This document shows, in pieces, positions 46,601-55,274 of a DNA stretch of 64,000 nt. The position numbers were made by a program, and so were the translations under genes. Positions within the stretch are counted from its first letter, which is position 1. Each line of letters opens with the position of its first letter. The notes beneath the pieces are model-generated. The model was not told where the DNA came from and ran no database searches. It worked only from the letters and a program-made list of their open reading frames with translations. The stretch comes from Bacillus sp. 03113 (GTDB lineage Bacteria; Bacillota; Bacilli; Bacillales; Cytobacillaceae), in contig NZ_VATK01000012.1 of NCBI RefSeq assembly GCF_006546985.1, positions 1-64,000 on the forward strand, written 5' to 3'.

Positions 46601-46637
46601 CCTTATTAGTAAAGGACCATTTTGTAAGCCAAGACAT
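43623..46637 (-). CDS. swrC: RND family efflux pump (SwrC/AcrB type)
   Basis: A 1004-residue inner-membrane antiporter with twelve predicted helices and two large periplasmic-type loops. Motifs GVVSYFTLPMEFLP, GGVAVAVGRLVDDSIVVIEN and GLLISRIPVDTTALLGALMLIGIVV contain the proton-relay Asp residues of helix 4. The B. subtilis homologue SwrC exports surfactin and confers resistance. AAAGGAG precedes the ATG. No membrane fusion protein gene is next to it, as is usual in Firmicutes. Its stop codon lies in repeat locus F. Confidence 0.93.
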   Translation of the reverse strand: MSWLTKWSFTNKAAISIMTLLILILGVVSYFTLPMEFLPTADQPQVNVVVMGQGTDSNTMEKQVTTPIEEAVAGVKGKKNIFSTTGDGYTNITISFDSKTDMKEAKTEVQDALSTVQLPQNVSKPNIVQLNTSMIPIADISINFDEGLTQENIELAEKKLIPKFKDIEGIASVQTYGAANSYVSITANNQQMAEKKVSLQDVMGVLQGKNSSVSIGEKVIDDKTSNINVTGVVDSLDKVKALNVAPNVTLNDIAKVEMKKPEESMTHINGKDALLLVVTKDSQSNAVTISDEVKELSKQINKDYDNVDAAVFFSTADSVEHSVESMMREVLLGAFFATVVIMLFLRSIRSTIITIVSIPLSLCFTLFLLSRSGVTLNILTLGGVAVAVGRLVDDSIVVIENIYRKMQKEKFSIQLIMEATKEVGPAITASTLTTVAVFLPIGLVNGGLQDFMLPFALTVTYSLLSSLVVALTVVPLMSSGLLKKTKLPEHKPSVRFAKFVTWSLNHKWIVLLFSLLLFIGSIGAYFAMPKAAVDNSSSDFVQTTLSYPNETPIDKVKENTLKLENYLLDQKEVKYLYTQMGNTSEGAKWGNIGSPTSTSFMMVLKDKKDMNAVINRIEKQKEDYSGADFSVQASSLFGAAATSITIDIIGNDLTELENTADEVKSKINNIDGVEKVFTNQDEKKTVYSLTVDPSKANTQQVAQQLGAMLNKTPIGTVDIENKQTGVWLEALLNPTSPNELKNIPIMTQSGMTPVSNIASLVNDEKPTNQFHKDGDPYIRVTAEVNPKELSTIDKEIKLKIFGDQKNKGIKIADGVNVVIGGASAQQGDDFSDLFITMFVSIGIVFLIMVITFKSIRTPLTIMFSLPLAAIGAILGLLISRIPVDTTALLGALMLIGIVVTNAIVLLDRVKQNERTMIMRDAIVEASTTRMRPIIMTAVATVSAMLPLLFKKAETGSMVSQSLAIVVIGGLSVATLLTLVVIPVLYELLHFKKSKKQRLNQQKAS

Positions 46638-46857
46638 AAAAGAATTCTCCTTTCGTGTGAAAAATAATCAATCCTTCTATGATTCATTCAATCAGTTTAG
46701 ATATTGACTATTTTTCCTGTGTGTATTTATACAGAAATATCCTACAAAGAGAATTCTAATTTAATTTTAGTAAAACAATAAGTGACCTAAGTCATTAAAA
46801 AAGTCATATTTACCAAAATGACAAAAAAAGAACGAATTCTTTACAAAAATGATGCAT

Positions 46858-47424
46858 TTACTTTTTTCTTGTAACTGTTAACGAAGTCATAATGGCCCCG
46901 CAAAAGATCGTGATAAAGGAGTAAAGAAATTTATCGAAACCAATTACATCTAGTCCGCTGAAAATAATAAGAGCGTCAATGAAAAAAATAATGATTCCAA
47001 CATGAATATGAATTCGTTTTGTTAGCAGCTGGGCCAACAAATCAGTTCCTCCTGTGCTTGTTTCGTATCGAAGCATGACGCCAATTCCAATGCCTACAAG
47101 CATTCCACCGATCATGGAGCTAGGTAATACGGAGAGTAATAGCTGGTCTTGGATAAAAGAAACCATATCTATAAGAAAAGAAGAGATTAATAATCCATGT
47201 AAACTATAAAAAAAATAGCTCTTCTCGTAAAACCAAGCAAGGATAAAAAGAGGTGTACTTAATAAGACCATACAAAGTCCTGTAGGTAGTTGAAAATAAT
47301 AGTGCAAGATTAGACCTAATCCTATGATTCCACCGTCTAGTAAGTGATGAGGGATTAGAAAGCCGTTTATTCCGATACCCATTAGAAAGCTTCCTATAAT
47401 TGTAGCAGCAAGTTTTTCAAACAT
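46858..47424 (-). CDS. YitT family membrane protein, short form
   Basis: A 188-residue protein with five or six helices and the YitT-core motifs NGFLIPHHLLDGGIIGLGLIL and GIGIGVMLRYETSTGGTDLLAQ. It lacks the C-terminal DUF2179 domain seen in most relatives and in the second paralogue at 62562. The family's function is unknown, possibly transport. AAGGATG precedes the ATG. Confidence 0.88.
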   Translation of the reverse strand: MFEKLAATIIGSFLMGIGINGFLIPHHLLDGGIIGLGLILHYYFQLPTGLCMVLLSTPLFILAWFYEKSYFFYSLHGLLISSFLIDMVSFIQDQLLLSVLPSSMIGGMLVGIGIGVMLRYETSTGGTDLLAQLLTKRIHIHVGIIIFFIDALIIFSGLDVIGFDKFLYSFITIFCGAIMTSLTVTRKK

Positions 47425-47677
47425 AGCGCATCATCCTTACTTGTCCTCTTCTAATAAAAGATATGAGATAAAGGATAAATTAGACTAAAATAATCCTTAG
47501 GGGAAGTATTTTAACAGATTATGGATGAATCTGTTTTTGTTTCAATGAACGGATTCATATTGGGAAGGCTTCATGATATGCTAAATAGAGCAGCGAACCT
47601 TCGCCGAAATATAAAAAGACATAAAAGGATGAGGGATCCTTTTTGAAAGCAGACAGCTAATAAACATAAGAAAAGGG
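47425..47677. other. Leader of the RocB-like gene with small hairpins
   Basis: A short stem AAAAGGAT/ATCCTTTT at about 47623-47644 with T-run precedes the gene by about 30 bases, and GATGAATC/GGATTCAT lies further up. They could form an attenuator, but the evidence is weak. Confidence 0.3.
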
Positions 47678-49345
47678 ATGGAGAATATGTACACGAAGCT
47701 TCAACCGCTATCAATGGGTGAACAAGTTGAGTTTTTAACAAAAGCACTCGTCAAAAAGAAAAGCTATAACCATACAGAGGGAGAAAGAGAGAAAGCAGAT
47801 TTTATCCTTTCTATTATCCGTTCTTTTCCATACTTTAAAGCACATCCAGAGTTAGCATGGTTTCAAGAAATCGAAAATGATAAACTGCAGCGGCGTAATG
47901 TTTTTGCTTTTATTAAAGGGAAAAAGCAGACGAATAAAACCATCATTTATCATGCCCATTACGATACTGTAGGAACGGAGGATTATGGAGCTTTACAAAA
48001 TATATCAAATGACTCAGATGCACTGCTGACTTACTTTTCTCAATACGATGGAGATGCTGAACTTCGTCGGGAAGCATTGTCTGGAGAATGGCTTTTCGGT
48101 CGAGGCTCTCTTGATATGCAGAGCGGGATTGCGATCCATTTAGTTAATCTTCTTTATTTTTCCAATCATTTGGATGAGCTTGAAGGGAATTTACTAGTGT
48201 TATTTAATCCTGATGAAGAAAATCAGCATGTAGGTATCAGAGGTGCGTTATCTGAGTTCGTTCGTTTAAAAGAAAAAAAATCACTTGAATATGTTGCTGC
48301 GATCAATAATGATTTTATTTCTCCTTTATATGATGGTGACGTAAATAAATATATTTATACTGGAGGTGCTGGAAAATTATTAGCTTGTTTTTATATTGCA
48401 GGCAGGGAAGCCCATGTTGGAGAAAGTCTGCTTGGCATTGATCCAACACTTATAGCTGGGGAACTCAATCAAAGAATAAATCAAAATTTTCAGCTTGTAG
48501 AAAAGCTTCCAGATGATCTAGTCCTTCCTCCAAGCTGTTTGTATTTAAAGGAAGATAAAAAAAGCTACGATGTACAAACACCTGTAAGCTGTCGTACGTA
48601 TTTTAATTATTTTATTTACAATAAAACACCAAAAAATGTGTTAGAAGATCTAACTGAAATTGCTAAAAAGGCTTGCCAGTCTGTTGAGCATAAATTAAAA
48701 GAGAACTTTGATGCTTATCGAGAAGCGAATGGATTGCCTGAAAGACAGATCCATTGGAAAGTCGGAGTAACCACACTAGAAAGCTATTTGCAATATCTTC
48801 AAGAAAAAAATATAGATCCTAAAAACACGATAGAAAAAATAGTAAAGAATTGTTTAAGAAGTGAACTTGATGATCGAATGATTGCATTTCAAATTGTGGA
48901 GGCTTTACATAATTTAGATCCAGAAAAAAATCCAAAGGTCATTTTATTCTTTGCTCCTCCATTTTTGCCTTCTAACACGTTAACAGAGGATGAGAGAGAT
49001 TTATCCATTAAAGCATGTATTCAAGCCGTTTTAGACGAGGAAGGTGAAAATCTAGGAGAGCCATTTAAATTAAGAAAATATTTTCCGTATTTATGTGATG
49101 GAAGCTTCTTATCCTTTAATGGTTCAATAGACGACATTCATTCTGTGATAAATAATTTTCCTGCTATGAATGAATTATTTCCAATTCCGCTTAAGGAAAT
49201 GAAATCGTTAAATATTCCTGCTTTAAACTTTGGTGTCTATGGAAAAGGCGGTCATAAATGGACGGAAAGAGTTTATAAGCCATATTCATTTCACGTATTG
49301 CCTACATTAATTAGGAAAGTAACCAATCGTTTGTTATCTTTATAA
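47678..49345 (+). CDS. rocB: RocB-like M20 family peptidase
   Basis: A 555-residue zinc metallopeptidase-like protein. HAHYDTVG, GRGSLDMQSG and NPDEENQHVG hold the His, Asp and Glu of the M20 active site. In B. subtilis RocB is encoded with arginine catabolism enzymes and its exact reaction is unproven. The gene has GGGATGGAGA before ATG and stands alone, divergent from YitT and convergent with Pit. Confidence 0.88.
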   Translation: MENMYTKLQPLSMGEQVEFLTKALVKKKSYNHTEGEREKADFILSIIRSFPYFKAHPELAWFQEIENDKLQRRNVFAFIKGKKQTNKTIIYHAHYDTVGTEDYGALQNISNDSDALLTYFSQYDGDAELRREALSGEWLFGRGSLDMQSGIAIHLVNLLYFSNHLDELEGNLLVLFNPDEENQHVGIRGALSEFVRLKEKKSLEYVAAINNDFISPLYDGDVNKYIYTGGAGKLLACFYIAGREAHVGESLLGIDPTLIAGELNQRINQNFQLVEKLPDDLVLPPSCLYLKEDKKSYDVQTPVSCRTYFNYFIYNKTPKNVLEDLTEIAKKACQSVEHKLKENFDAYREANGLPERQIHWKVGVTTLESYLQYLQEKNIDPKNTIEKIVKNCLRSELDDRMIAFQIVEALHNLDPEKNPKVILFFAPPFLPSNTLTEDERDLSIKACIQAVLDEEGENLGEPFKLRKYFPYLCDGSFLSFNGSIDDIHSVINNFPAMNELFPIPLKEMKSLNIPALNFGVYGKGGHKWTERVYKPYSFHVLPTLIRKVTNRLLSL

Positions 49346-49350
49346 GAATG

Positions 49351-49400
49351 GAATGAAAAACCCCGCTATAGATAAATGCAAAAGCGGGGTTTTTCATTCT
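49351..49400. terminator. Bidirectional terminator
   Basis: GAATGAAAAACCCCGCT pairs with AGCGGGGTTTTTCATTC between two convergent genes. Confidence 0.88.
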
Positions 49401-49402
49401 AA

Positions 49403-50401
49403 TTAAAAAATAAAATTTAATAAATAATATACAATGCCTGCGATGGTTGCAGTGATTGGTAAGGTGATCACCCATGTAATAAGCATTCTTTGTGCTGTTC
49501 CCCATTTAACTCCCTTTAAGCGATGAGAAGCTCCTACGCCTAATATAGAAGAGGAGATGACATGAGTAGTACTAACAGGTAAATGAATGAAAGTTGCGCC
49601 AAAAATGATCATACCACCCGTTAAATCAGCAGCTACTCCATTTACAGGACGAATCTTCATAATATTCCCACCAACAGTTTTAATAATTTTCCAACCCCCT
49701 ACAGAGGTTCCTAAGCCCATAGCTAATGCACATGAAAGCTGAACCCAAAAAGGGATATCATCTGTTGATAAATAGTTATTTGCGATTAGTGCCATTGTAA
49801 TAATACCCATAGCCTTTTGAGCATCATTTGTGCCGTGAGTATAGGCTTGTAGTGCTGCTGTAAAAATCTGGAAATATCTAAAATTACGATTTGTTTTTGT
49901 TAAATTAAGATCTTTAAATAGAAATTTAAAGATGCTGTACACAATAAACCCTATTGTAAAAGCAATAATAGGAGAAATGATTAAGGCTTGTAATATTTTG
50001 ATAAATCCTTCGTAATGCAAGGCTTGAAAGCCTGCTGCGGCAATGGCTGCCCCAGCAATAGAGCCAATAATAGCATGTGAAGAACTACTTGGAATTCCGT
50101 AATACCAAGTCAATAAATTCCAAAAAATAGCTGAAATAAGTGCAGCAAGAATTACAACAGACCCATTTTCTAACGTAAAAGGATTCACTATATCTTTTGT
50201 TATGGTTTTAGCAACCCCTGTAAAAGTCATTGCACCTACAAAATTCATTACAGCAGCTAAAATAATGGCGTGTCTAGGCTTCAATGCTTTTGTAGAAACG
50301 GCAGTTGCGATTGCGTTAGCTGTGTCATGAAATCCATTAATAAAATCAAAAGCTAAGGCACCAATTACAATTAATAGGGTTAATATTAACATTTCATCCA
50401 T
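49403..50401 (-). CDS. pit: Low-affinity inorganic phosphate transporter (Pit)
   Basis: A 332-residue membrane protein with ten predicted helices and both PiT signatures, FINGFHDTANAIAT (about 20-33) and THGTNDAQKAMGI (about 190-202). It moves metal-phosphate with H+ or Na+. The gene overlaps functionally with the DUF47 gene 12 bases upstream, a conserved pair in Firmicutes (YkaA-Pit in B. subtilis). Confidence 0.95.
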   Translation of the reverse strand: MDEMLILTLLIVIGALAFDFINGFHDTANAIATAVSTKALKPRHAIILAAVMNFVGAMTFTGVAKTITKDIVNPFTLENGSVVILAALISAIFWNLLTWYYGIPSSSSHAIIGSIAGAAIAAAGFQALHYEGFIKILQALIISPIIAFTIGFIVYSIFKFLFKDLNLTKTNRNFRYFQIFTAALQAYTHGTNDAQKAMGIITMALIANNYLSTDDIPFWVQLSCALAMGLGTSVGGWKIIKTVGGNIMKIRPVNGVAADLTGGMIIFGATFIHLPVSTTHVISSSILGVGASHRLKGVKWGTAQRMLITWVITLPITATIAGIVYYLLNFIF

Positions 50402-50413
50402 ATGTAAGGCTCC

Positions 50414-51031
50414 TTATGCATTTTTCATTATGATGGTTTCCAAGGCATTGGCAACACTTTGGCAGTAATCTGCTATTTCTTCCATGTTTTCATAGATTTC
50501 TTTATATTGAATAATCCGAATCGGGTCTTTTTCAACTGAAAATAAGTGTTTGATGGATTGACGTAAAATCCCATCACATTTTGATTCATAATCCTTGATT
50601 TTAATGGCATGCTCTCTAATTTCTTGAAGCTTTTTCGTTGTTAAAAGCTCTACTGATTTTTCTATTTCACCTGCACAGCTTTTAATGGCTTTGACAAATT
50701 TAAGCATAAAATCGTCTGCAGAAGTGATCGAGTACATTTCTAAAAGAGCCGAACAGTGCTCGAGTCCGTCTAGTACATCATCCATACTCATCGTAAGAAG
50801 AAGGATATCTTCTCTTTCAATAGGCGTAATAAATGCTTTGTTTAATTCTTTTATTACCTCGTGCACATAAGCATCGCCTTTTGTTTCATATTCTTTCATA
50901 GTTTCAGAAAATATTTTTAAATCACTGACGTTTTTTAGCTTATAATCAGTGAAATAATTGGCACCCTCTTTTAAGTTTGTTGCTATATTGCTTAGTAAAA
51001 TAGCAAACTTGTCCTTCTTTTTAAATACCAT
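50414..51031 (-). CDS. ykaA: DUF47/PhoU-like Pit accessory protein
   Basis: About 205 residues, all-helical and charged, with the DUF47 pattern FKKKDKFAILLSNIATNLKEGANY and ENMEEIADYCQSVANALE near the ends. DUF47 proteins resemble PhoU and are thought to control the linked phosphate transporter. The start at 51031 was chosen because GGGGG lies eight bases before it. An upstream in-frame start (51088) would add 19 residues of poor quality. Confidence 0.92.
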   Translation of the reverse strand: MVFKKKDKFAILLSNIATNLKEGANYFTDYKLKNVSDLKIFSETMKEYETKGDAYVHEVIKELNKAFITPIEREDILLLTMSMDDVLDGLEHCSALLEMYSITSADDFMLKFVKAIKSCAGEIEKSVELLTTKKLQEIREHAIKIKDYESKCDGILRQSIKHLFSVEKDPIRIIQYKEIYENMEEIADYCQSVANALETIIMKNA

Positions 51032-51317
51032 ACATGCAACCCCCAAATGATTTTCAAAAAACCCTTCACCCTTTTTAAATCTTAACAAAAGAGTGACTCA
51101 AACGTTTTATATTTTATCTGAAAGCCTGTAAATTTAATAGTAAAAACAAATAATCTTTACAAAAACTTTACAAAGTCTTAACATTTCTCGGAAATAGACT
51201 TTACAAAAATTTGCTTGTGAAAATACCTGTAAGGAAATAAAGAGTATTTTTCATTTCTTTAGAAAACGATCAAATGGTAAAATAATATTGACATTATATT
51301 TCGGAGGTGTATTTATT

Positions 51318-52148
51318 TTGGTCAATAGCATTGAGCAAACGGTAAAACTACATAATGGTGTTTTAATGCCTCAGCTTGGACTTGGTGTTTATAAAGTAGA
51401 AGAGGGGAGTCAAGCGGTTGAAACGGTTAAAACAGCCCTTCAATTAGGCTACCGTTCTATTGATACAGCCGCATTCTATGAAAACGAAGAGGGCGTGGGT
51501 CAGGGTATACGGGAGAGCGGTATACCAAGAGATGAGATCTTTGTGACAACAAAACTTTGGAATGATGATCATGGATATGAATCTACTTTAAAGGCATTCG
51601 ATGAAAGCATGGAAAAGCTAGGGCTAGATTATCTGGATCTTTATCTGATTCATTGGCCTGGCAAGGATAAATATCTAGACACATGGCGTGCATTTGAAAA
51701 GCTTTATAAGGATGGAAGAGTAAGAGCGATCGGTGTAAGCAATTTTAAAATTCATCATCTGAACACCTTATTAGAAAATTCAATAGAAAAACCAGTTGTT
51801 AACCAAGTTGAATTACATCCTCATTTTTCTCAACCGGAATTAAGAGCTTTTTGTGCAGAGCAGGATATAAAAGTCGAAGCTTGGTCACCTTTGGCTAGGG
51901 GTCTCTCATTAGAGGTGCCAATTATTAAAGAAATTGCTCAAAAGCATGAGAAAAGTCCAGCCCAAGTCGTCCTAAGATGGCATTTGCAAAACGATACAAT
52001 TATTATACCAAAATCTGTTTCACCAATTAGATTGGCAGAAAATGCGAATATTTTTGACTTTGAACTTAGCAGTGAGGAAATGAATCTTATTCATTCTGTA
52101 AATGTAAATGAACGCACTGGTAAGGATCCAGACGAGCTTTTATTTTAA
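51318..52148 (+). CDS. Aldo/keto reductase (AKR5 type)
   Basis: A 276-residue NADPH-dependent reductase with the full AKR tetrad Asp49, Tyr54, Lys79 and His112, seen in GYRSIDTAAFYENEEG, VTTKLW and LIHWPG. Like B. subtilis YtbE and YvgN it probably reduces methylglyoxal and other aldehydes. TTG 51318 was chosen because CGGAGGTG is ten bases upstream. A TTG at 51288 has none. Confidence 0.94.
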   Translation: MVNSIEQTVKLHNGVLMPQLGLGVYKVEEGSQAVETVKTALQLGYRSIDTAAFYENEEGVGQGIRESGIPRDEIFVTTKLWNDDHGYESTLKAFDESMEKLGLDYLDLYLIHWPGKDKYLDTWRAFEKLYKDGRVRAIGVSNFKIHHLNTLLENSIEKPVVNQVELHPHFSQPELRAFCAEQDIKVEAWSPLARGLSLEVPIIKEIAQKHEKSPAQVVLRWHLQNDTIIIPKSVSPIRLAENANIFDFELSSEEMNLIHSVNVNERTGKDPDELLF

Positions 52149-52483
52149 GTAGGGTAAATTGTAAATGGAGTCTGAGATATCTCTTTGGCTCCTACTACAT
52201 TTTTTGTTTGACGATTAAAGATTTCTGATTTATAATTACTTTGAATTCAAGATTACTTAATTAAATATAAATGCTGTTTAATGTAAATAGCCAAAAGAAA
52301 CATGTATTTTTTTATTAAATACCTTGAATTCAAAATAACTGACATCGAAATAAAATTTGTTTTTTCAATTCGCAGTAAGAAGAAATACCAAAATGTTAGT
52401 ATCTAGAAATCTTTCACAGCAACAACTGATACGTATCATTTTGTTATAAATAAAAAATTTCAATAGAAAAAGGAGACAAAGAA
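52149..52483. promoter_or_regulatory. Intergenic region with two MarR-type operator palindromes
   Basis: TTGAATTCAA occurs at 52241-52250 and 52324-52333, with similar flanks (CAAGATTACTT and CAAAATAACT). Such a 10-bp palindrome is typical of MarR/DUF24 regulator sites, including the quinone-sensing MhqR group. It precedes a quinone reductase gene. No other feature is seen. Confidence 0.5.
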
Positions 52484-53098
52484 ATGTCAAACGTGAAGCT
52501 TGCGATTATTTACTATAGTTCAACAGGTACAAACTACACACTTGCAAAATGGGCTGAGGAAGCAGCAAAAGAGATTGGAGCGGAGGTAAAGGTTTTAAAA
52601 ATTCCAGAGCTAGCACCACAAGCAGCAATCGATTCTAATCCAGCTTGGAAGCAGCATGTTGAAGAGACAAATGATGTTCCAAATGTTGAATTAACTGATT
52701 TAGAATGGGCAGACGCATATATTTTTAGCGTTCCAACTCGTTTTGGAAATGTACCAGCTCAGTTTAAACAATTTATCGATACGACAGGTGGATTATGGTT
52801 TAATGGAAAGCTAGCAAATAAGGTTGTTAGCGCGATGGCATCAGCTAGTAATGCACATGGAGGCCAAGAACAAACGATTACACATTTATATACAACGATG
52901 ATGCATTGGGGAGCGATTATCGCTGCACCTGGCTATACAGATCCTTCGGCTTTCACTAGTGGAGGAAATCCGTACGGAACATCTGTAACTGTTGGTCAAG
53001 ATGGAAAAATTGTTGAGGATGCCTCCGAAGCAGTCAAGCATCAAGCAAGAAGAACAGTACAAGTGGCTCAATGGGTGAAAAAAGGGCTAAATGAATAA
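52484..53098 (+). CDS. wrbA: NAD(P)H:quinone oxidoreductase, WrbA type
   Basis: A 204-residue flavodoxin-like FMN protein. IIYYSSTGTNYTLAKW forms the phosphate loop, and SVPTRFGNVPAQFKQFID and ASASNAHGGQEQT are WrbA signatures. It reduces quinones by two electrons, avoiding semiquinone damage. AAAGGAG precedes the ATG. The two palindromes upstream suggest repression relieved by quinones, which is inferred. Confidence 0.93.
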   Translation: MSNVKLAIIYYSSTGTNYTLAKWAEEAAKEIGAEVKVLKIPELAPQAAIDSNPAWKQHVEETNDVPNVELTDLEWADAYIFSVPTRFGNVPAQFKQFIDTTGGLWFNGKLANKVVSAMASASNAHGGQEQTITHLYTTMMHWGAIIAAPGYTDPSAFTSGGNPYGTSVTVGQDGKIVEDASEAVKHQARRTVQVAQWVKKGLNE

Positions 53099-53112
53099 GC
53101 ATTAATTCAGTT

Positions 53113-53145
53113 AAATCCCGAATGATCATCATTCGGGATTTTTTA
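53113..53145. terminator. Terminator shared by convergent genes
   Basis: AAATCCCGAATGAT pairs with ATCATTCGGGATTT with T-runs in both directions. It overlaps the stop of the RluA-type gene. Confidence 0.85.
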
Positions 53146-54063
53146 AAACTTATATGAGTCAACCCTTTTAAAAATGGCAGGCTCGTCTAAAAATGGAGCG
53201 TGGCAAGTGATTAATTCTTCTGTAAAAGGATGCTGAAATTCCATTTTGACAGCATGAAGTGCCTGTCTAGAGAATATGGCATTTCCACCATATAGTTGAT
53301 CACCTGCAAGAGGGTGACCAATATAACTAAAGTGAACTCTAATTTGGTGAGTTCTTCCTGTATCTAATTCACATTTTACTAATGTAAGCTGTTGATTCGT
53401 ATCTTTTTGAACAACTTCATAATGTGTAATTGCTTGTTGTCCCCCTTTAGATACTCTTCTTCTCGTAGCATGATGCCGATCCCGACCGATTGGCTCCTTG
53501 ATCGTTCCTTTTTCCTTCTTCATGATTCCATGAACGAGTGCAACGTATGTTCTTTTAATCAATCTTTCCTCAAGCATTCTATCTAGTATACTCCCTGCCA
53601 GAGCATGTTTAGCAAATAAGACAGCACCTGTCGTGTCTCGATCTAATCGATGGATATGCTTTAATTGACATCGCTCGCCTTTTTTTTGTAAGTAATAAGT
53701 AGCGCCATTGATTAATGTATTCATTTGTTGTGGTTCGTTTGGATGTGTATCCATATGAGAAGGCTTATTTAATATGAGCATGTGATCATCCTCGTAAATC
53801 ACATTTATATCAAAATGTCCTGTTCTTACATTTTGTGGTGTATCTGAAAACATTTTGATGTTAAGTAAATCTTTTTCTAATAATGGCGTAACCCAATTAG
53901 CGGGAACGTTATTGACCAGTACCTCTTTGTTCATACGTAATGTATGAATGTGTTTTTTTGGAGCCTTCCATATTTGTCGTAAGATATAATCGACAGAATG
54001 ACCTGCCCAGTTAGGTGGTACGTTCATTTTTAGCCAATGTCCTTCTCTTGTTGTTGTGATCAT
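53143..54063 (-). CDS. yhcT: RluA family pseudouridine synthase
   Basis: A 306-residue protein with an N-terminal S4-like region and a catalytic domain containing HRLDRDTTGAVLFAK (catalytic Asp) and TGRTHQIRVHFSYIGHPLAGD. It isomerises uridines in rRNA or tRNA. GAGGTGACAAA precedes the ATG. B. subtilis yhcT is next to yhcU, and the same neighbour follows here divergently. The exact RNA target is unknown. Confidence 0.9.
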   Translation of the reverse strand: MITTTREGHWLKMNVPPNWAGHSVDYILRQIWKAPKKHIHTLRMNKEVLVNNVPANWVTPLLEKDLLNIKMFSDTPQNVRTGHFDINVIYEDDHMLILNKPSHMDTHPNEPQQMNTLINGATYYLQKKGERCQLKHIHRLDRDTTGAVLFAKHALAGSILDRMLEERLIKRTYVALVHGIMKKEKGTIKEPIGRDRHHATRRRVSKGGQQAITHYEVVQKDTNQQLTLVKCELDTGRTHQIRVHFSYIGHPLAGDQLYGGNAIFSRQALHAVKMEFQHPFTEELITCHAPFLDEPAIFKRVDSYKF

Positions 54064-54271
54064 TTTGTCACCTCATCTTATTTTTATTCATGTTTAAATA
54101 TTCATTTAGATTGTGTCATATAATGATTCAAATTAGACATATATGATTGTGATGGATGTAACTTCTTCGAAATCTGTGGGTATAATTACCACGGTGTGTT
54201 TGTGAGCGAATATGCTATTCTATTGTTATCGTGTAATATGTTAAAAAAAGCTATACAAAGGTGGGTTTTTC

Positions 54272-54670
54272 GTGAAGATAGTTTATGCATCAACTCCAAT
54301 TCAAGAAAAAAAGATAAATGATCTCATCCACTACTTTTATTCTACTATTTTTCCAAAGTATTTTTTAGATGCTGAAATCATGAATTTTAAACAATCCAAA
54401 GTACTCGATGTATCACAGGCTCCTTCAGAATCGTTTGGAACATTAAAGGAAGCTTATCAAGTAATCACATGCTTACAAACAATTATCTCAATTTTAGAGT
54501 GTAATCATTCTCTGCTTGAGTATAAAGCGACTTTCTATAAAAATGTTCAAATGTTAAATGAATATGGGCTTCATTTTCCAATTCAATTTGATCATTTTAC
54601 TAAGATGAACGTACCTGAAGAGAATGTTATCAGCGTGTTTTCAAAACCAGATAATGAGTTCTTAATTTAA
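54272..54670 (+). CDS. yhcU: YhcU family protein (DUF5365)
   Basis: A 132-residue soluble protein of unknown function. The N-terminus KIVYASTPIQEKKINDLIHYFYS and SFGTLKEAYQVITCLQTIISIL are typical of Bacillus YhcU (131 residues). Located beside the pseudouridine synthase gene, as in B. subtilis. AAAGGTGGG precedes the GTG start at 54272. Confidence 0.82.
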   Translation: MKIVYASTPIQEKKINDLIHYFYSTIFPKYFLDAEIMNFKQSKVLDVSQAPSESFGTLKEAYQVITCLQTIISILECNHSLLEYKATFYKNVQMLNEYGLHFPIQFDHFTKMNVPEENVISVFSKPDNEFLI

Positions 54671-54709
54671 AAAATCAGCCTTGCTCATTTCTGGCAAGGC
54701 TGATTTTTT
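54671..54709 (+). terminator. Intrinsic terminator of yhcU
   Basis: AAAATCAGCCTTGC pairs with GCAAGGCTGATTTT, then T-run. Confidence 0.88.
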
Positions 54710-54734
54710 ACTGGCATCAGTGCTGAATAAAGTC

Positions 54735-54806
54735 CTCGCGACGTACAGGATGTACTAGTGTAGGTGAAGACTTGAGGCGTGGCGTATTTAATCGCCCCTT
54801 TTCTTA
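54735..54806 (+). repeat. Dispersed modular repeat, locus G (short)
   Basis: Only the GCGACGTACAGGATGTACTAG to TTAATCG module and the CTTTTCTTA end are present. The terminal TTA supplies the stop codon of the thioredoxin-like gene. Confidence 0.7.
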
Positions 54807-55274
54807 CAAGCTATTTTCCTTCAACCATTTATCAAAGACTTCTTTTTCATTAAAGCCAGAGATGCGATTCGTTTCTTTTCCGTTCTTGAATTGGATAAGT
54901 GTAGGAGTCCCTGTAATTTGATACTGATCCCAGCCATCTTCAAATTCTAATAAATTAAATTTATACATATTAACACCCAAATCCTTTGCTAAAGGGGCAA
55001 GGATGGGAGTCGTTTTTTGACAATGAATACATGTTGGACTATAAAAATAAACAGTTGCATCCTCCTGATCAGCTAATTTTTTTTCTAATTCATTGGGAAG
55101 AATAATGTTTTGATAGTTTGGATCATCTAATTGAGCAACTGTTTCAGCATGCAGCTCCTTTTTTCCATACGGATTTTTTTCAGATACTTTATCTTCCGTT
55201 TGCATTTTGGTTAACACAGCTACTGCAACAAAAAGTACAATAATTATAGAAAGAAAAATGATGATTTTTTTCAT
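54804..55274 (-). CDS. Membrane-anchored thioredoxin-like protein
   Basis: A 156-residue protein with an N-terminal signal anchor (KKIIIFLSIIIVLFVAVAVL) and a thioredoxin domain with active site CIHC (about residue 82) and cis-Pro TGTPTLIQF. It faces outside and exchanges disulfides. It overlaps the BdbC-like gene by four bases, suggesting that the two form an oxidase-substrate couple. Confidence 0.88.
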   Translation of the reverse strand: MKKIIIFLSIIIVLFVAVAVLTKMQTEDKVSEKNPYGKKELHAETVAQLDDPNYQNIILPNELEKKLADQEDATVYFYSPTCIHCQKTTPILAPLAKDLGVNMYKFNLLEFEDGWDQYQITGTPTLIQFKNGKETNRISGFNEKEVFDKWLKENSL

